Below, in pieces: positions 17,723-26,892 of a stretch of 64,000 nt of DNA. Under the pieces are notes generated by a model that made no database searches, was not told where the DNA came from, and saw only the letters and a list, made by a program, of their open reading frames with translations. The position numbers and the translations under genes are program-made. Within the stretch, counting starts at the first letter, position 1; every line of letters starts with the position of its first letter. Origin of the DNA: JANQIO01 sp965601975 (GTDB lineage Bacteria > Pseudomonadota > Gammaproteobacteria > Pseudomonadales > Halieaceae); NCBI GenBank assembly GCA_965601975.1, contig OZ271856.1:4526001-4590000 (forward strand). Direction: 5' to 3'.

Positions 17723-19816
17723 ATGCCCCGCCCTGCGCTTGTCCGCCATGCCCTGCCTGCTGTCATCGTTTTCCTGGGTGCCTGTTCCGACGGCAACGAT
17801 AACTTCCAGCCCGCGCCACAGTTCAGCGTCGATCCCACCACGATTGACGTGAGCCAGGCGGATGTCTGCGACATCCTGCAGCCCGACAAGTGCGCATTCC
17901 CGTTTCCCAATGATTTTTACACCGTGGCCGACGCAAGCTCCGGCACCGGGCTGCGGGTCAACCTGAATGCCACCGCCATTCCGGGCAATGCCGCCGGCGA
18001 GGCCTTCGACCCCACCGAGTACAACCGCAACGACGGCTTCTCTCCCGGCCCGCTGCTGTTGCTGGAAGTGCCGGGCATCGACCTGGAAGCCACGGGTGCC
18101 GCGTCATTCACGGACATGGGCCGCTCACTGGACGCCGACACGCCCATCCAGGTGCTCAACGCCGACACCGGCGAGCGGCAGCTGATCTGGGCGGAGCTGG
18201 ATGCACGTCCCGAGGAGGGCGAGCGCAGCGCGCTGATGATTCGTACCGCGCGCAACCTGGTCGAAGGCCAGCGCTATATCGTGGCCCTGCAGAACCTGGT
18301 GGCGGGGGACGGCAGCAGCATTCCCTCCAGCGATGCGTTTACCGTGTTCAAGGAGAACATCCCCTCGGACATCCCCGCCTTCGAGGATCGCCGCCCGCAG
18401 ATGGAGTCCATCTTTGACGCCCTGGAGAGCTTCGGCGTACCGCGGGACAGCCTCTACCTGGCCTGGGATTTTACCGTGGCCTCCACCGGCAATATCACCG
18501 GGCGCATGCTGCATATCCGTGACGAGGCCCTGGCGGCGCTGGGCGGCGCTGCACCGGTGGCCACCATCACCAGCGTCGATGACGACCCCGAGGGCGGCCT
18601 GGTTGATCGTGTGATCGAGGGCACCCTCTCGGTACCGAACTTCATGGATGCAGCCGATGCCGCCCCGGGTTCACGCTTCAATTACGACAGCAGCGATCCG
18701 GACGCCTTGCCGGTGCGATTCGATGGCAACGGCAGCGTTGATGTTCCATTCGTCTGCACACTGCCCCTGGCCTTTTCACAGCCACTCGAAATCATTCCTG
18801 TGGTTGTGGGTCACGGACTGTACGGCAATCGCGATACGGTGCGCGGGTTTGATTCCATGGCCACGGAGCAGACCCTCATGCTCTGCGGCATGGATTCCTG
18901 GGGTATGTCAGACCAGGACATCGGTGTCGCCTTCCAGGCGCTGAGCAACGTCAACAACTTCCCTGCCCAGGCGGACCGCATCCAGCAGGGCTGGCTGAAC
19001 ATCATCTACCTGTCCGAGGCCATGAAGAACCCCGCGGGCTTCGCCACCCTGCCTGAATTCCAGGACATGGACGGCAATCCGCGCTTCGAGACCGGCCAGG
19101 TCCACTACGACGGCATCTCCCAGGGCGCGGTGCTGGGCGGGGCCCTGAGCGCCGTCAACCCGAACTTCGAGCGCGCGGTGCTGAACGTGGCCGGTATGCG
19201 CTTCAGCCTGCTGGCCCGGCGCTCCAACGCCTGGCCCGCCTTCGCCCAGGCTTTTGACCCGGCCTACCCGGATTCATTGGACAAGCCCCTGATGTGGTCG
19301 GTCATCCAGATGCTGTACGACCGTGGCGAGAACAACGGCTACGTGAACCACGTGACCTCTGACCCCCTGCCCGGCTCCACCCCCACCCGGGTGTTGATCC
19401 ATATCGGCCTGGGCGACAAGACGGTGAGCGAAACCACCGGGGAAATCCTGGCCCGCAGCATGAATGTGCCCCGCCACACCCCGACCATCGTGAGCGGGCG
19501 CCACGTCGCGGAAGAGCCCTACCTGGGCATTGATACCATTCCATCCTATCCCTGGGCCGGCAGCGGCCACGTGGTCTGGGACTCCGGCCCCTTCCCCATC
19601 GCCGGCCATGACGGCACGCCCCTGCAGGCCACTACCAATACCGTCAACCCGGAGGGCTACAACACCCACGGCATGCCCTTCCAGCAGCGCGCCGCCCGGG
19701 ACCAGAAGGCCAACTTCTGGCGCACCGGCGAGGTGATCAATGTGTGCGGCGGTGAGCCCTGCTACGGCGACGGCTACGACGGGACCCCCGGCGAATACTC
19801 CCCTCCCCCCAATTAA
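17723..19816 (+). CDS. lipoprotein with alpha/beta-hydrolase-like domain
   Basis: A 697-residue predicted lipoprotein. The lipobox FLGAC places the acylated Cys at residue 21 when ATG 17723 is used. A nucleophile elbow GISQGAVLGG (GxSxG), an oxyanion-like VVGHGLYG and a late His-containing segment (SGHVVWDSGPF) suggest a serine hydrolase, perhaps a surface lipase or esterase. Its N-terminal half may be a beta-rich domain as in bacterial lipoprotein lipases. It is monocistronic between copB and the arsR-type gene. Hydrolase call is moderate, lipoprotein call strong. Confidence 0.7.
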   Translation: MPRPALVRHALPAVIVFLGACSDGNDNFQPAPQFSVDPTTIDVSQADVCDILQPDKCAFPFPNDFYTVADASSGTGLRVNLNATAIPGNAAGEAFDPTEYNRNDGFSPGPLLLLEVPGIDLEATGAASFTDMGRSLDADTPIQVLNADTGERQLIWAELDARPEEGERSALMIRTARNLVEGQRYIVALQNLVAGDGSSIPSSDAFTVFKENIPSDIPAFEDRRPQMESIFDALESFGVPRDSLYLAWDFTVASTGNITGRMLHIRDEALAALGGAAPVATITSVDDDPEGGLVDRVIEGTLSVPNFMDAADAAPGSRFNYDSSDPDALPVRFDGNGSVDVPFVCTLPLAFSQPLEIIPVVVGHGLYGNRDTVRGFDSMATEQTLMLCGMDSWGMSDQDIGVAFQALSNVNNFPAQADRIQQGWLNIIYLSEAMKNPAGFATLPEFQDMDGNPRFETGQVHYDGISQGAVLGGALSAVNPNFERAVLNVAGMRFSLLARRSNAWPAFAQAFDPAYPDSLDKPLMWSVIQMLYDRGENNGYVNHVTSDPLPGSTPTRVLIHIGLGDKTVSETTGEILARSMNVPRHTPTIVSGRHVAEEPYLGIDTIPSYPWAGSGHVVWDSGPFPIAGHDGTPLQATTNTVNPEGYNTHGMPFQQRAARDQKANFWRTGEVINVCGGEPCYGDGYDGTPGEYSPPPN

Positions 19817-19879
19817 GTTTTTCTAGGCCGAAACTTGACGGTTCGCCCCGGCCGTGCTTTATTTGCATTACTTAATATC

Positions 19880-19893
19880 TTCAAATATTTGAA
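19880..19893. promoter_or_regulatory. perfect palindrome upstream of the ArsR-type gene
   Basis: TTCAAATATTTGAA is a perfect 14-bp palindrome in an AT-rich island, 53 bases upstream of the arsR-type start. Position and shape fit an ArsR/SmtB-family operator for autoregulation. Flanks (ATAT on both sides) extend the symmetry. Confidence 0.6.
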
Positions 19894-19945
19894 TATAAGA
19901 AACTATGTAGAGGATTGAGCCTCTACGTTCCGGGGGGAACACCAT

Positions 19946-20317
19946 ATGCCGAGCCGCCAGGTCGTCGCCAAGGAGCTGTCCGAAATCTTCAAGATTCTCG
20001 CCCACCCGGACCGGGTGCGGATCATCGAGGAGCTGGGCGGCGGCGAGCGGGATGTGAATTCCCTGGTGGAAAGCCTTGATCTGGCGGGCCCGAGGGTGTC
20101 ACAGCACCTGTCGATGATGCGGGCGCACCGGGTCGTGGAAGAGCGCCGAGACGGGCGCCACCACTACTACCGGTTGATCCAGCCCGAAATTGCACAGTGG
20201 ATCATTGAAGGCATTGCCTTCGTTGAGGGCCGCCTGACCGGCGTGAGCCCGAAAGAAATCGAAAATGCCCGCAAACTGTGGTCGGCACAGTCTGCGGATA
20301 ACGCACAACACGGATAA
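19946..20317 (+). CDS. ArsR-family transcriptional regulator
   Basis: A 123-residue winged-helix repressor. The core KILAHPDRVRIIEELGGGERDVNSL and the recognition helix GPRVSQHLSMMR followed by the wing VEERRDGRHHYYRL are standard. The protein has no cysteine at all, so it is not a thiol metal or sulfide sensor of the ArsR or BigR type. It starts an operon with carbonic anhydrase and SulP, and a 14-bp palindrome precedes it. The signal sensed is unknown. Confidence 0.9.
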   Translation: MPSRQVVAKELSEIFKILAHPDRVRIIEELGGGERDVNSLVESLDLAGPRVSQHLSMMRAHRVVEERRDGRHHYYRLIQPEIAQWIIEGIAFVEGRLTGVSPKEIENARKLWSAQSADNAQHG

Positions 20318-20342
20318 GACACAGAAAGTCCAGGAGGCTCTA

Positions 20343-21014
20343 ATGCCCAAGTTTGCCGAAGGCGTCATCAAGTTTCAGAACTCGGTCTACCCGGAGAAGA
20401 AGGAACTGTTTGAGAAACTCAGCCAGGGCCAGTCCCCCGAAGCGCTGTTCATTACCTGTTCCGACTCGCGTATCGAAACCGCGATGATCACCCAGACCGA
20501 CCCGGGCGAGCTGTTCATCTGCCGCAACGCCGGCAATATCGTGCCTCCGCATACCACGCACACCGGCGGCATGACAGCCTCCATCGAGTTTGCGGTCGCG
20601 GCGCTCAATGTCCCCCACATCGTGATCTGCGGCCACACCGAGTGCGGCGCCATGAAAGGCGCCATGAACCCGGAAGGCCTGGATGCACTGCCCCACGTCA
20701 AGGAGTGGCTGAGCTACTCGCGGGCGGCGGTCTCCGTTGTCGACCACATGGGCGCTGACCTCAGCGAAGACGAGCGCATGAACATGCTGCTGGAGCAGAA
20801 CGTCATCCTGCAGCTCAACCATCTCAAGACCCATCCCAGCGTGGCCGCGCGCCTCGCCAAGGGTGACCTGCAGCTGCACGGCTGGGTCTATGACATCAAG
20901 ACCGGCGGCGTTTCTGCCTACGACGAGTCCAGCAACAGCTTTGAGCCCGTCGACCAGCGCTATGCCGACGAAGTCGCCAAGATTGCTGGTCACGGCGAGG
21001 GCTGCGCTGCGTAA
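20343..21014 (+). CDS. can: beta-carbonic anhydrase
   Basis: A 223-residue beta-class carbonic anhydrase interconverting CO2 and bicarbonate. Zinc ligands are C39, H98 and C101 (CSDSRI and GHTECG), with the Asp41/Arg43 dyad. ATG 20343 follows AGGAGG; an upstream in-frame extension overlaps the arsR-type coding end. Paired with the SulP transporter 32 bases downstream, it likely works in bicarbonate supply. Confidence 0.93.
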   Translation: MPKFAEGVIKFQNSVYPEKKELFEKLSQGQSPEALFITCSDSRIETAMITQTDPGELFICRNAGNIVPPHTTHTGGMTASIEFAVAALNVPHIVICGHTECGAMKGAMNPEGLDALPHVKEWLSYSRAAVSVVDHMGADLSEDERMNMLLEQNVILQLNHLKTHPSVAARLAKGDLQLHGWVYDIKTGGVSAYDESSNSFEPVDQRYADEVAKIAGHGEGCAA

Positions 21015-21046
21015 GGCGGCATAGCAGACACTAGCGGAGTTCCGTC

Positions 21047-22717
21047 ATGAAGCACTTTGATACGTCCAACCTGCGCGGTGACATTTTCGGCGGCATCACC
21101 GCCGGCATCGTCGCGCTGCCCCTCGCCCTGGCGTTTGGCGAAGCGTCTGGTGCCGGCCCCATTGCCGGCATGTGGGGCGCCATTTTCGTCGGCTTTTTCG
21201 CCGCCCTGTTCGGCGGCACCGGCTCACAGGTGTCCGGCCCCACTGGCCCCATGGTGGTGGTGTTCGCCGGCGTGTTCGCCTCCCTCAGCGGCCGGCCGGA
21301 GCTGGTATTCGCCGCAGTGGTCCTGGCGGGCCTGATCCAGGTGGGTCTCGGCTTCATGAAGATGGGGCAGTACATCCGTCTGGTGCCTTATCCCGTGGTC
21401 TCGGGCTTTATGAGCGGCATCGGCTGCATCATCATCGCCCTGCAGGTATCGCGCCTGTTCGGTCACGAGCCAGAGGAACCCGGCACGATACCCGCGCTGC
21501 TGGAGATCGGCGACGCCGTGATACATCCGGTCTGGTCGGCCGTGATTATCGGTGCCACCACGCTGGGCGTGATCTTTACCTGGCCGAAAACCCTGGCTAC
21601 CTACCTGCCGCCGCCGCTGGCGGGTCTCATTGCCGGCACATTGATCAGCCTGGTCCTGCCCGGTGAAGCCGCACCGATCCTGGGAGACATCCCCACCGGC
21701 TTCCCGGCATTCATCATGCCGGCGTTCTCCGCTGACACGTTTGCGATCGTACTGGAGGCCGCGGTGATCCTGGCCGCCCTGGGTGCCATCGACTCGCTGC
21801 TCACGTCGCTGGTGGCCGACAACATGACCCGGACTCGCCACGACTCCGACCAGGAGCTGATCGGCCAGGGTGTCGGCAACACGGTAGCCGGCCTATTCGG
21901 CGCGATTCCAGGCGCCGGCGCTACCATGCGCACAGTGATCAACATTCGGACCGGCGGCTCGACCCGTATTTCAGGCATGCTGCACTCGCTGCTGCTGCTT
22001 GCCATCGTTATCAGCCTGGCGCCCCTGGCGAAGCTGATCCCTCACGCTGCCCTGGCCGGCATTCTGATCAAGGTCGGCTATGACATTATCGATGTCGCCT
22101 ACCTCAAGCGCGCCCACCGCGGACCGCGCCTGGACCTGGTCCTGATGGCCCTGGTGCTGCTGCTGACCGTGTTTGTGGACCTGATTACCGCAGTCGCTGC
22201 CGGCGTGGTGCTGGCGTCACTGGCCTTCGTCAAGCAGCTCGCGGACGAGCAGCTGAAGAAGTTCAGCGGCGAGGACGAGAGTCTCTCTACGGTTACCGCC
22301 GAGGAGCACGCGCTGCTGGAAGAGGCAGGCCGCGCAATTACCATCTTCGAGTTCGGCGGCCCGCTGAGCTTCGGCGCAGCTGCCGACGTAGGCCACCACG
22401 TACGCGAGCGCACCCGCAGCAAGGCTTCCGCCATGATCCTGGACTTCAGCAGCGTGCCCTTCGTGGATGTCTCCGCGGCGCGCGCAGTGGAAACCATCAT
22501 TTGCGACGCCAAGCAGGCTGGCAAGACCGTGTATGTAACCGGTCTGGACGGCGAGGTGGCGGAAACCCTGGCGGCACTCGACGCCACCCACTGCCTGCCG
22601 GTGGACACCAGCTACGAAAAGCGCATCGATGCGCTGCGAGCCGCCGTGGAACTGATTAAGACCCAGCGCAAGAACGGCAAGAGTGAGGGCGGCGACGCGG
22701 TCCCTAGCCCAGCCTGA
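21047..22717 (+). CDS. SulP-family anion transporter with STAS domain
   Basis: A 556-residue inner-membrane transporter. It has about 10-12 hydrophobic segments, the SulP signature region near ALPLALAFGEASGAGP, and a cytoplasmic STAS domain at the C-terminus (about residues 430-540, SAMILDFSSVPFVDVSAARAV in outline). SulP proteins carry sulfate, bicarbonate or other anions; the partner carbonic anhydrase argues for bicarbonate (BicA-like). The chloroplast-type sulfate role cannot be excluded. Confidence 0.88.
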   Translation: MKHFDTSNLRGDIFGGITAGIVALPLALAFGEASGAGPIAGMWGAIFVGFFAALFGGTGSQVSGPTGPMVVVFAGVFASLSGRPELVFAAVVLAGLIQVGLGFMKMGQYIRLVPYPVVSGFMSGIGCIIIALQVSRLFGHEPEEPGTIPALLEIGDAVIHPVWSAVIIGATTLGVIFTWPKTLATYLPPPLAGLIAGTLISLVLPGEAAPILGDIPTGFPAFIMPAFSADTFAIVLEAAVILAALGAIDSLLTSLVADNMTRTRHDSDQELIGQGVGNTVAGLFGAIPGAGATMRTVINIRTGGSTRISGMLHSLLLLAIVISLAPLAKLIPHAALAGILIKVGYDIIDVAYLKRAHRGPRLDLVLMALVLLLTVFVDLITAVAAGVVLASLAFVKQLADEQLKKFSGEDESLSTVTAEEHALLEEAGRAITIFEFGGPLSFGAAADVGHHVRERTRSKASAMILDFSSVPFVDVSAARAVETIICDAKQAGKTVYVTGLDGEVAETLAALDATHCLPVDTSYEKRIDALRAAVELIKTQRKNGKSEGGDAVPSPA

Positions 22718-22737
22718 TTGCAGGCCTTTCACGACGG

Positions 22738-22763
22738 GGGCGGGCCAGTGGCCCGCCCTTTTT
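22738..22763 (+). terminator. terminator after the carbonic anhydrase/SulP operon
   Basis: GGGCGGGCC AGT GGCCCGCCC followed by TTTTT. It overlaps the last bases of the convergent VOC gene. Confidence 0.85.
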
Positions 22764-23133
22764 ATTTGGGGCCGCTCAGTAGGGTCAACACATTCCCGTC
22801 CGGGTCCCTGAAGTGGGCGAGCACCCCGCCCCAGGGTTGCTGCTCCGGCGGTTCGACAAACTCGACGCCGCGGCCCCGCAGCGTGTCGTAGGCGGACTGT
22901 GCATCGCTGACCTCGATGGAGCAACCCACGAAGCGCCCCACCAGCTCGGCGGTTTCCGGATGCTCGGGGTCACAGCGCTCCAGGCCGATGTCGCATTCCC
23001 CCAGGCTGAACTGCGCCCAGCCAAGGTCTTCATCCACATAGGACAGCGGCCACTGCAGGGTGTCGCGGTAGAAGGCCAGCGCCTCTTCCCAGCGGGTGGA
23101 GAAAACACGCACCAGGTATAGCCGATAGTCCAT
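22762..23133 (-). CDS. VOC/glyoxalase-family protein
   Basis: A 123-residue single VOC module (beta-alpha-beta-beta-beta twice). The start YRLYLVRVFSTRWEEALAFYRDTL and the end GVLAHFRDPDGNVLTLL are family hallmarks. Metal ligands are not certain. It follows the thioesterase gene by three bases, so they form an operon. The substrate is unknown. Confidence 0.85.
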   Translation of the reverse strand: MDYRLYLVRVFSTRWEEALAFYRDTLQWPLSYVDEDLGWAQFSLGECDIGLERCDPEHPETAELVGRFVGCSIEVSDAQSAYDTLRGRGVEFVEPPEQQPWGGVLAHFRDPDGNVLTLLSGPK

Positions 23134-23136
23134 GGC

Positions 23137-23544
23137 TTAACGCTCCGGAGGAATGGAATAAGTCCCGGTGGCGTGGGCCACCGGTGCTTCCTGCCCATCA
23201 GAGTAGATGAACACGTCCCCCACCACCAGCACACGCCCCACCTTGATGAGCTTGCACTCCGCGATGATGTCCCGGCCCGCGGCGGGCTTGCGCAGGAAAT
23301 TGATACTCATGCTGGTAGTCACTGCCAGCGGCACGATGCCCACGGCACCCAGGGTGGCGATATAGAGAGCGTGGTCGGCCAGCGCCATCATGGACGGGCC
23401 GGACACCGTGCCACCCGGGCGCAGGTCACTCTCATCCACTGCGCCGCGAATCCGACAGGAGCGTGAATCCACTGCCTCTACGACGGCAGTGGACTGGGGG
23501 AATTCACGCTTCAGGAACTCGACGATTTCGTCCTTGCTGGCCAT
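23137..23544 (-). CDS. hotdog-fold acyl-CoA thioesterase (PaaI-like)
   Basis: A 135-residue hotdog protein. RPGGTVSGPSMMALADHALYIATLG is the PaaI-type active-site helix, with Asp after ALA, and TTSMSINFLRKP the following strand. It would hydrolyse aromatic or medium-chain acyl-CoA. First gene of a two-gene leftward operon. Confidence 0.87.
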   Translation of the reverse strand: MASKDEIVEFLKREFPQSTAVVEAVDSRSCRIRGAVDESDLRPGGTVSGPSMMALADHALYIATLGAVGIVPLAVTTSMSINFLRKPAAGRDIIAECKLIKVGRVLVVGDVFIYSDGQEAPVAHATGTYSIPPER

Positions 23545-23727
23545 AGCTCTGGGCTTCCTGTGGTGTTGTTAAGCGTTTCAGCATCCGCAATGCGACGGCC
23601 TGGTGCAAGAGCCTGCGACCGCGCAATCCGCGGTGCAGCGGAAGTTTTTCTCATTTTGAGCCAGGGCGGTAATCCAGCTGCGAAATGGCGTCGTAAATAG
23701 CGCGTTTTTTAACCAAATCTCAACGTC

Positions 23728-23973
23728 ATGATTGCGAAAAACCTCAGTAAAACCGAGCGCATACTGCGACTGCTGCTGGGACTGTTCGTGGCGGGCCTGG
23801 TGCTGGCGCGCCCGGAGATGGGAGCCATTGAATGGACCGGCGTGGTGATCGCACTGTTCCTGGTCCTCAATGGCATCTTCGGCCGCTGCTACCTGTGGCA
23901 CGTGCTCGAGTTCAGCAGCTGCGGCTGTAACCCGTTCAACCAACGGGGAGCTTGCGACAAGAGCTCTGCTTGA
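23728..23973 (+). CDS. DUF2892 small membrane protein
   Basis: An 81-residue protein with two hydrophobic segments (LRLLLGLFVAGLVLA and IEWTGVVIALFLVLNGI) and a Cys-rich tail (FSSCGCNPF). This is the DUF2892 (YgaP-C-terminal-like) family, found with rhodanese domains. No rhodanese domain is fused here. Confidence 0.85.
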   Translation: MIAKNLSKTERILRLLLGLFVAGLVLARPEMGAIEWTGVVIALFLVLNGIFGRCYLWHVLEFSSCGCNPFNQRGACDKSSA

Positions 23974-24043
23974 AAAGTTCCCGGGAACTTGGCGGCGGCG
24001 CCGTCCTCGAATGCTGCACACTGAATGCGAGGATAGCGCCGCC

Positions 24044-24886
24044 GTGCTTCACCCAATCACCATTGCCCGGTTACTTCGGGCCCTTATCACCTTGAGCCTG
24101 TTAACCAGCCTGCCGTCCGTCGCAGGCATCATCCCCGACAGCGACCCCTGGGAGCATTGGCGCCCGGCCGCCGACAGCCGCCAGGTGGACGTCGACCACA
24201 ACGCCTGGGACCTGATTCTCCAGACCTACCTCGATGCGGATCATCCCTCGGGCATCTATCGCTTCGATTACGCCTCGGTCACTGCCGCCGACCGGCAGTT
24301 GTTGGACGGCTATATCGCCTACCTGGCAAACGTGCCGGTCGCCCAGCTGACGACCGGGCAACAGCAGGCCTACTGGATCAACCTGTACAACGCCTTGACA
24401 GTGCAACTGATCCTCGACAACCCGGGCGTGTCCAGCATTCGCAGGATCAAGGACGGCTTTTTCAGTATCGGGCCCTGGGGGCGCGACCTCATCGTCATCG
24501 ACGGCCAGACCCTGACGCTCAATGACATCGAGCACCGCATCCTGCGGCCACTCTACGGCGACGCCCGGGTTCACTTCGCCGTCAACTGCGCGAGCCTGGG
24601 CTGCCCGAACCTGCAGCCCGTCGCGTGGACCGCGGACAACCTGGAGAAGCTCTACGACGCCGGCGCCAGGGCCTTTATCAATCACCCTCGCGGTGTGACG
24701 GTTACGGCTGACCGGCTGACCCTGAGCTCGATCTTCAGCTGGTTCGACGAGGATTTCGGTGACGGCCGCCGGGAGGTGCTGGGCTGGATTGCGCAGTTTG
24801 CGGAACCCGGGCTGGCGGAGACCCTGAGGGGCTGGAACGGGCGCGTGCGCTACGACTATGACTGGGACCTGAACGCCCCGGAATAG
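24044..24886 (+). CDS. exported DUF547 protein
   Basis: A 280-residue DUF547 protein. I chose GTG 24044 because GAGGA lies at 24028-24032 and it puts a signal peptide (RLLRALITLSLLTSLPSVAG) at the very start; ATG 24011 in the same frame is an alternative. The core contains the family motifs YWINLYNALTVQLIL, then HFAVNCASLGCPNL. It is exported, and its function is not known. Confidence 0.83.
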   Translation: MLHPITIARLLRALITLSLLTSLPSVAGIIPDSDPWEHWRPAADSRQVDVDHNAWDLILQTYLDADHPSGIYRFDYASVTAADRQLLDGYIAYLANVPVAQLTTGQQQAYWINLYNALTVQLILDNPGVSSIRRIKDGFFSIGPWGRDLIVIDGQTLTLNDIEHRILRPLYGDARVHFAVNCASLGCPNLQPVAWTADNLEKLYDAGARAFINHPRGVTVTADRLTLSSIFSWFDEDFGDGRREVLGWIAQFAEPGLAETLRGWNGRVRYDYDWDLNAPE

Positions 24887-24997
24887 CAGCCCGTGGCGGC
24901 GTTGATTTATCCGGCGGTGCCGCTAAACTCGCTTAACGCGTCACGGCCGGGAACGCCTCGCCGGTGTGGGCGCCACCCATCGCACAAGGACCCCAAG

Positions 24998-25813
24998 ATG
25001 CTGAAGATGTTCAAGAAATTATCCCTGTTGGGCCTGCTGTCCATGGCCCTGTTCGTGCCCGGCGCCCTGGCACAATCCGACTCTCCGGTGCTGGACCGGA
25101 TCGTCGACTTCAAGGTGCTGAAGGTCGGCATGTCCGGCAACCAGCCGCCCATGAATTCCAACAGCCGCAGCGGCCAGCTGATCGGCTTCGAGGTCGACCT
25201 GGCCCGCGCCCTGGCCTCGTCCATGGGAGCGCGGCTGGAAATCGTGACCATGCCCTTTGGCGATCTGCTGGATGCGCTGAACAAGGAAAAGGTCGACATG
25301 GTCATGTCCGGCATGGCGATTACCGCCTCCCGCAGCCGCGACGTCAGTTTTGTCGGTCCCTACATGATGTCGGGCAAGTCCATCCTGACCAAGGACACCC
25401 TGCTGGCCCGCGCGACCCAGTCCAAGGATTTCAACCGGGCCGACCTGAAACTGGCCGCCCTGGAGAACTCCACCAGCGAAGTGTTCGTGCAGTCCGCCGC
25501 CCCCGAGGCCACCCTGGTCAGGGTGAAGGACTACGACGCGGCCGTGGACATGGTCATCGCCGGCGAGGTGGATGCGCTGGTGGCGGACATGCCGATCTGC
25601 ATCCTGTCGGTGCTGCGCTACCCGAATGCCGGCCTTGCTACCCTGCAGTCTCCGCTCTCCATCGAGCCCTTCGGTATCGCCGTGCGCAAGGAAGACCGGC
25701 AGTTCGCCCAGCTGGTGGACAACTACCTGGACACCTTCGGCAAGATGGGCATGCTGAATCAGCTGCGCAAGAAGTGGTTCGAAGACAAGTCCTGGATCGC
25801 AGCGCTGCCCTGA
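24998..25813 (+). CDS. periplasmic amino-acid-type solute-binding protein
   Basis: A 271-residue SBP of family 3 type. The signal peptide is MLKMFKKLSLLGLLSMALF... ending ALAQ. The mature part reads LKVGMSGNQPPMN, LIGFEVDLARALA, FGDLLDALNKEKVDMVMSGM as expected for polar amino-acid binding. The ATG at 24998 is preferred over an upstream frame with no signal. No permease or ATPase genes follow, so this is an orphan receptor. A terminator follows at once. Confidence 0.9.
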   Translation: MLKMFKKLSLLGLLSMALFVPGALAQSDSPVLDRIVDFKVLKVGMSGNQPPMNSNSRSGQLIGFEVDLARALASSMGARLEIVTMPFGDLLDALNKEKVDMVMSGMAITASRSRDVSFVGPYMMSGKSILTKDTLLARATQSKDFNRADLKLAALENSTSEVFVQSAAPEATLVRVKDYDAAVDMVIAGEVDALVADMPICILSVLRYPNAGLATLQSPLSIEPFGIAVRKEDRQFAQLVDNYLDTFGKMGMLNQLRKKWFEDKSWIAALP

Positions 25814-25835
25814 TCGCAGCCCGGATCCAGAATCG

Positions 25836-25863
25836 AAAAAGCCGGCTTCAGCCGGCTTTTTTC
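25836..25863. terminator. bidirectional terminator
   Basis: AAAAA-GCCGGCT-TC-AGCCGGC-TTTTTT serves the binding-protein gene on the plus strand and the convergent LysR gene on the minus; it overlaps the LysR stop. Confidence 0.85.
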
Positions 25864-26753
25864 TTTCTGGTGCTCAGCGGTTTGATGGTGTCCTGGACGG
25901 CCATCAGGGAGCTGCGTGACAGGAAATACTCCTGCATAAAGTCGCGGAACACCCGCATGCGGGCGTTGCTGCGCACATCCAGGTGCGTCAGCAGCCAGAT
26001 CTCGGCGCCCTCGTAGAGCGGGATGTCCTGGATGCGCGCCAGCTCCGGGTCCAGTTCGCCGATCGCTACCGGGATCATGGACACCCCGAAGCCCTCCTTG
26101 ATGGCATCCGCCGCCACCGCCGGCGAGTCAGTGACCAGGCTGACCTTTGCCTCCGGGAACCAGGCCTCTTCCCAGCCAATCCCCTCCTGCAGCAGGTGTT
26201 CAATGGAGATCACCTGGTTCACGTCAGCGGGATCGAGGCTGTCGCCGTTGCGGGCATACACCGCCAGCTGCACCGTGGTGAGCTTGTTCCCGACCAGGTC
26301 CTGGGGCGGGTTGTCGGTAACGCGGAAGGCGATATCCGCCTCGCGCATGCCGAGGTCATAGGAGCGCATGCTGAGGCTGAGCTCCACCAGGATATCGGGG
26401 TAGATCTTGTTGAACTCGCGGATACCCGGCAGCAGCCAGGTGCGGCCCATGGGCTCGGGCGCCGTGACGCGAATCTTCCCTGAGAGGGCGGTGGCCTGGC
26501 CCAGCACCTGGCGCTCGACGCCCACGGACTGGGCTTCCATGCGCTCCGCCGCGTCAAAGGCCACCTGGCCCGCCGGTGTAATCACGTAGCTCTGGCCCTG
26601 CCGCTCGAACAGGCGCGTGCCGAGCTGCTCCTCCAGGCTGCGCACCCGCCGGATCACGGTGGCATGGTTGACGTCCAGCTCCCGGGCGGCGCCGCTCATG
26701 GACCCGGTTCGGGCCACGGCGAGCAGAAATCTCAGGTCATCCCAATTCAGCAT
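25848..26753 (-). CDS. LysR-family transcriptional regulator
   Basis: A 301-residue LysR regulator. The N-terminal HTH (LRFLLAVARTGSMSGAARELDVNHATVIRRV) and the effector domain from about residue 90 are intact. It is divergent from a small exported protein, the classical LysR arrangement. TGTGCA half-sites in the 139-base gap would be its targets. Confidence 0.9.
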   Translation of the reverse strand: MLNWDDLRFLLAVARTGSMSGAARELDVNHATVIRRVRSLEEQLGTRLFERQGQSYVITPAGQVAFDAAERMEAQSVGVERQVLGQATALSGKIRVTAPEPMGRTWLLPGIREFNKIYPDILVELSLSMRSYDLGMREADIAFRVTDNPPQDLVGNKLTTVQLAVYARNGDSLDPADVNQVISIEHLLQEGIGWEEAWFPEAKVSLVTDSPAVAADAIKEGFGVSMIPVAIGELDPELARIQDIPLYEGAEIWLLTHLDVRSNARMRVFRDFMQEYFLSRSSLMAVQDTIKPLSTRKKKAG

Positions 26754-26821
26754 TGTGCAAAAATTGTCATTTAGTGTGCAGTTTTAGCGAATCCATCGCC
26801 GAATATGCACAGTATACTGCA
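26754..26821. promoter_or_regulatory. LysR-type half-sites in the divergent gap
   Basis: TGTGCA occurs at 26754 and 26775, exactly 21 bases apart (two helical turns), and inverted as TGCACA at 26806 within a dyad TGCACAGTATACTGCA (26806-26821). Same-face spacing suggests cooperative binding by LysR. Confidence 0.5.
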
Positions 26822-26892
26822 ATAGTGGTCCGGCACCTACTGTGGGTCGGCCACCTGAGACAACGGTCCATTCCATAGTTAGGGTACTTGTT

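Noticed and set aside
23578..23660. Short Cys-rich frame on the minus strand (ends CTRPSHCGC)
   Set aside because: Looks protein-like but I find no ATG, GTG or TTG start with a ribosome site in frame; not listed as a gene.
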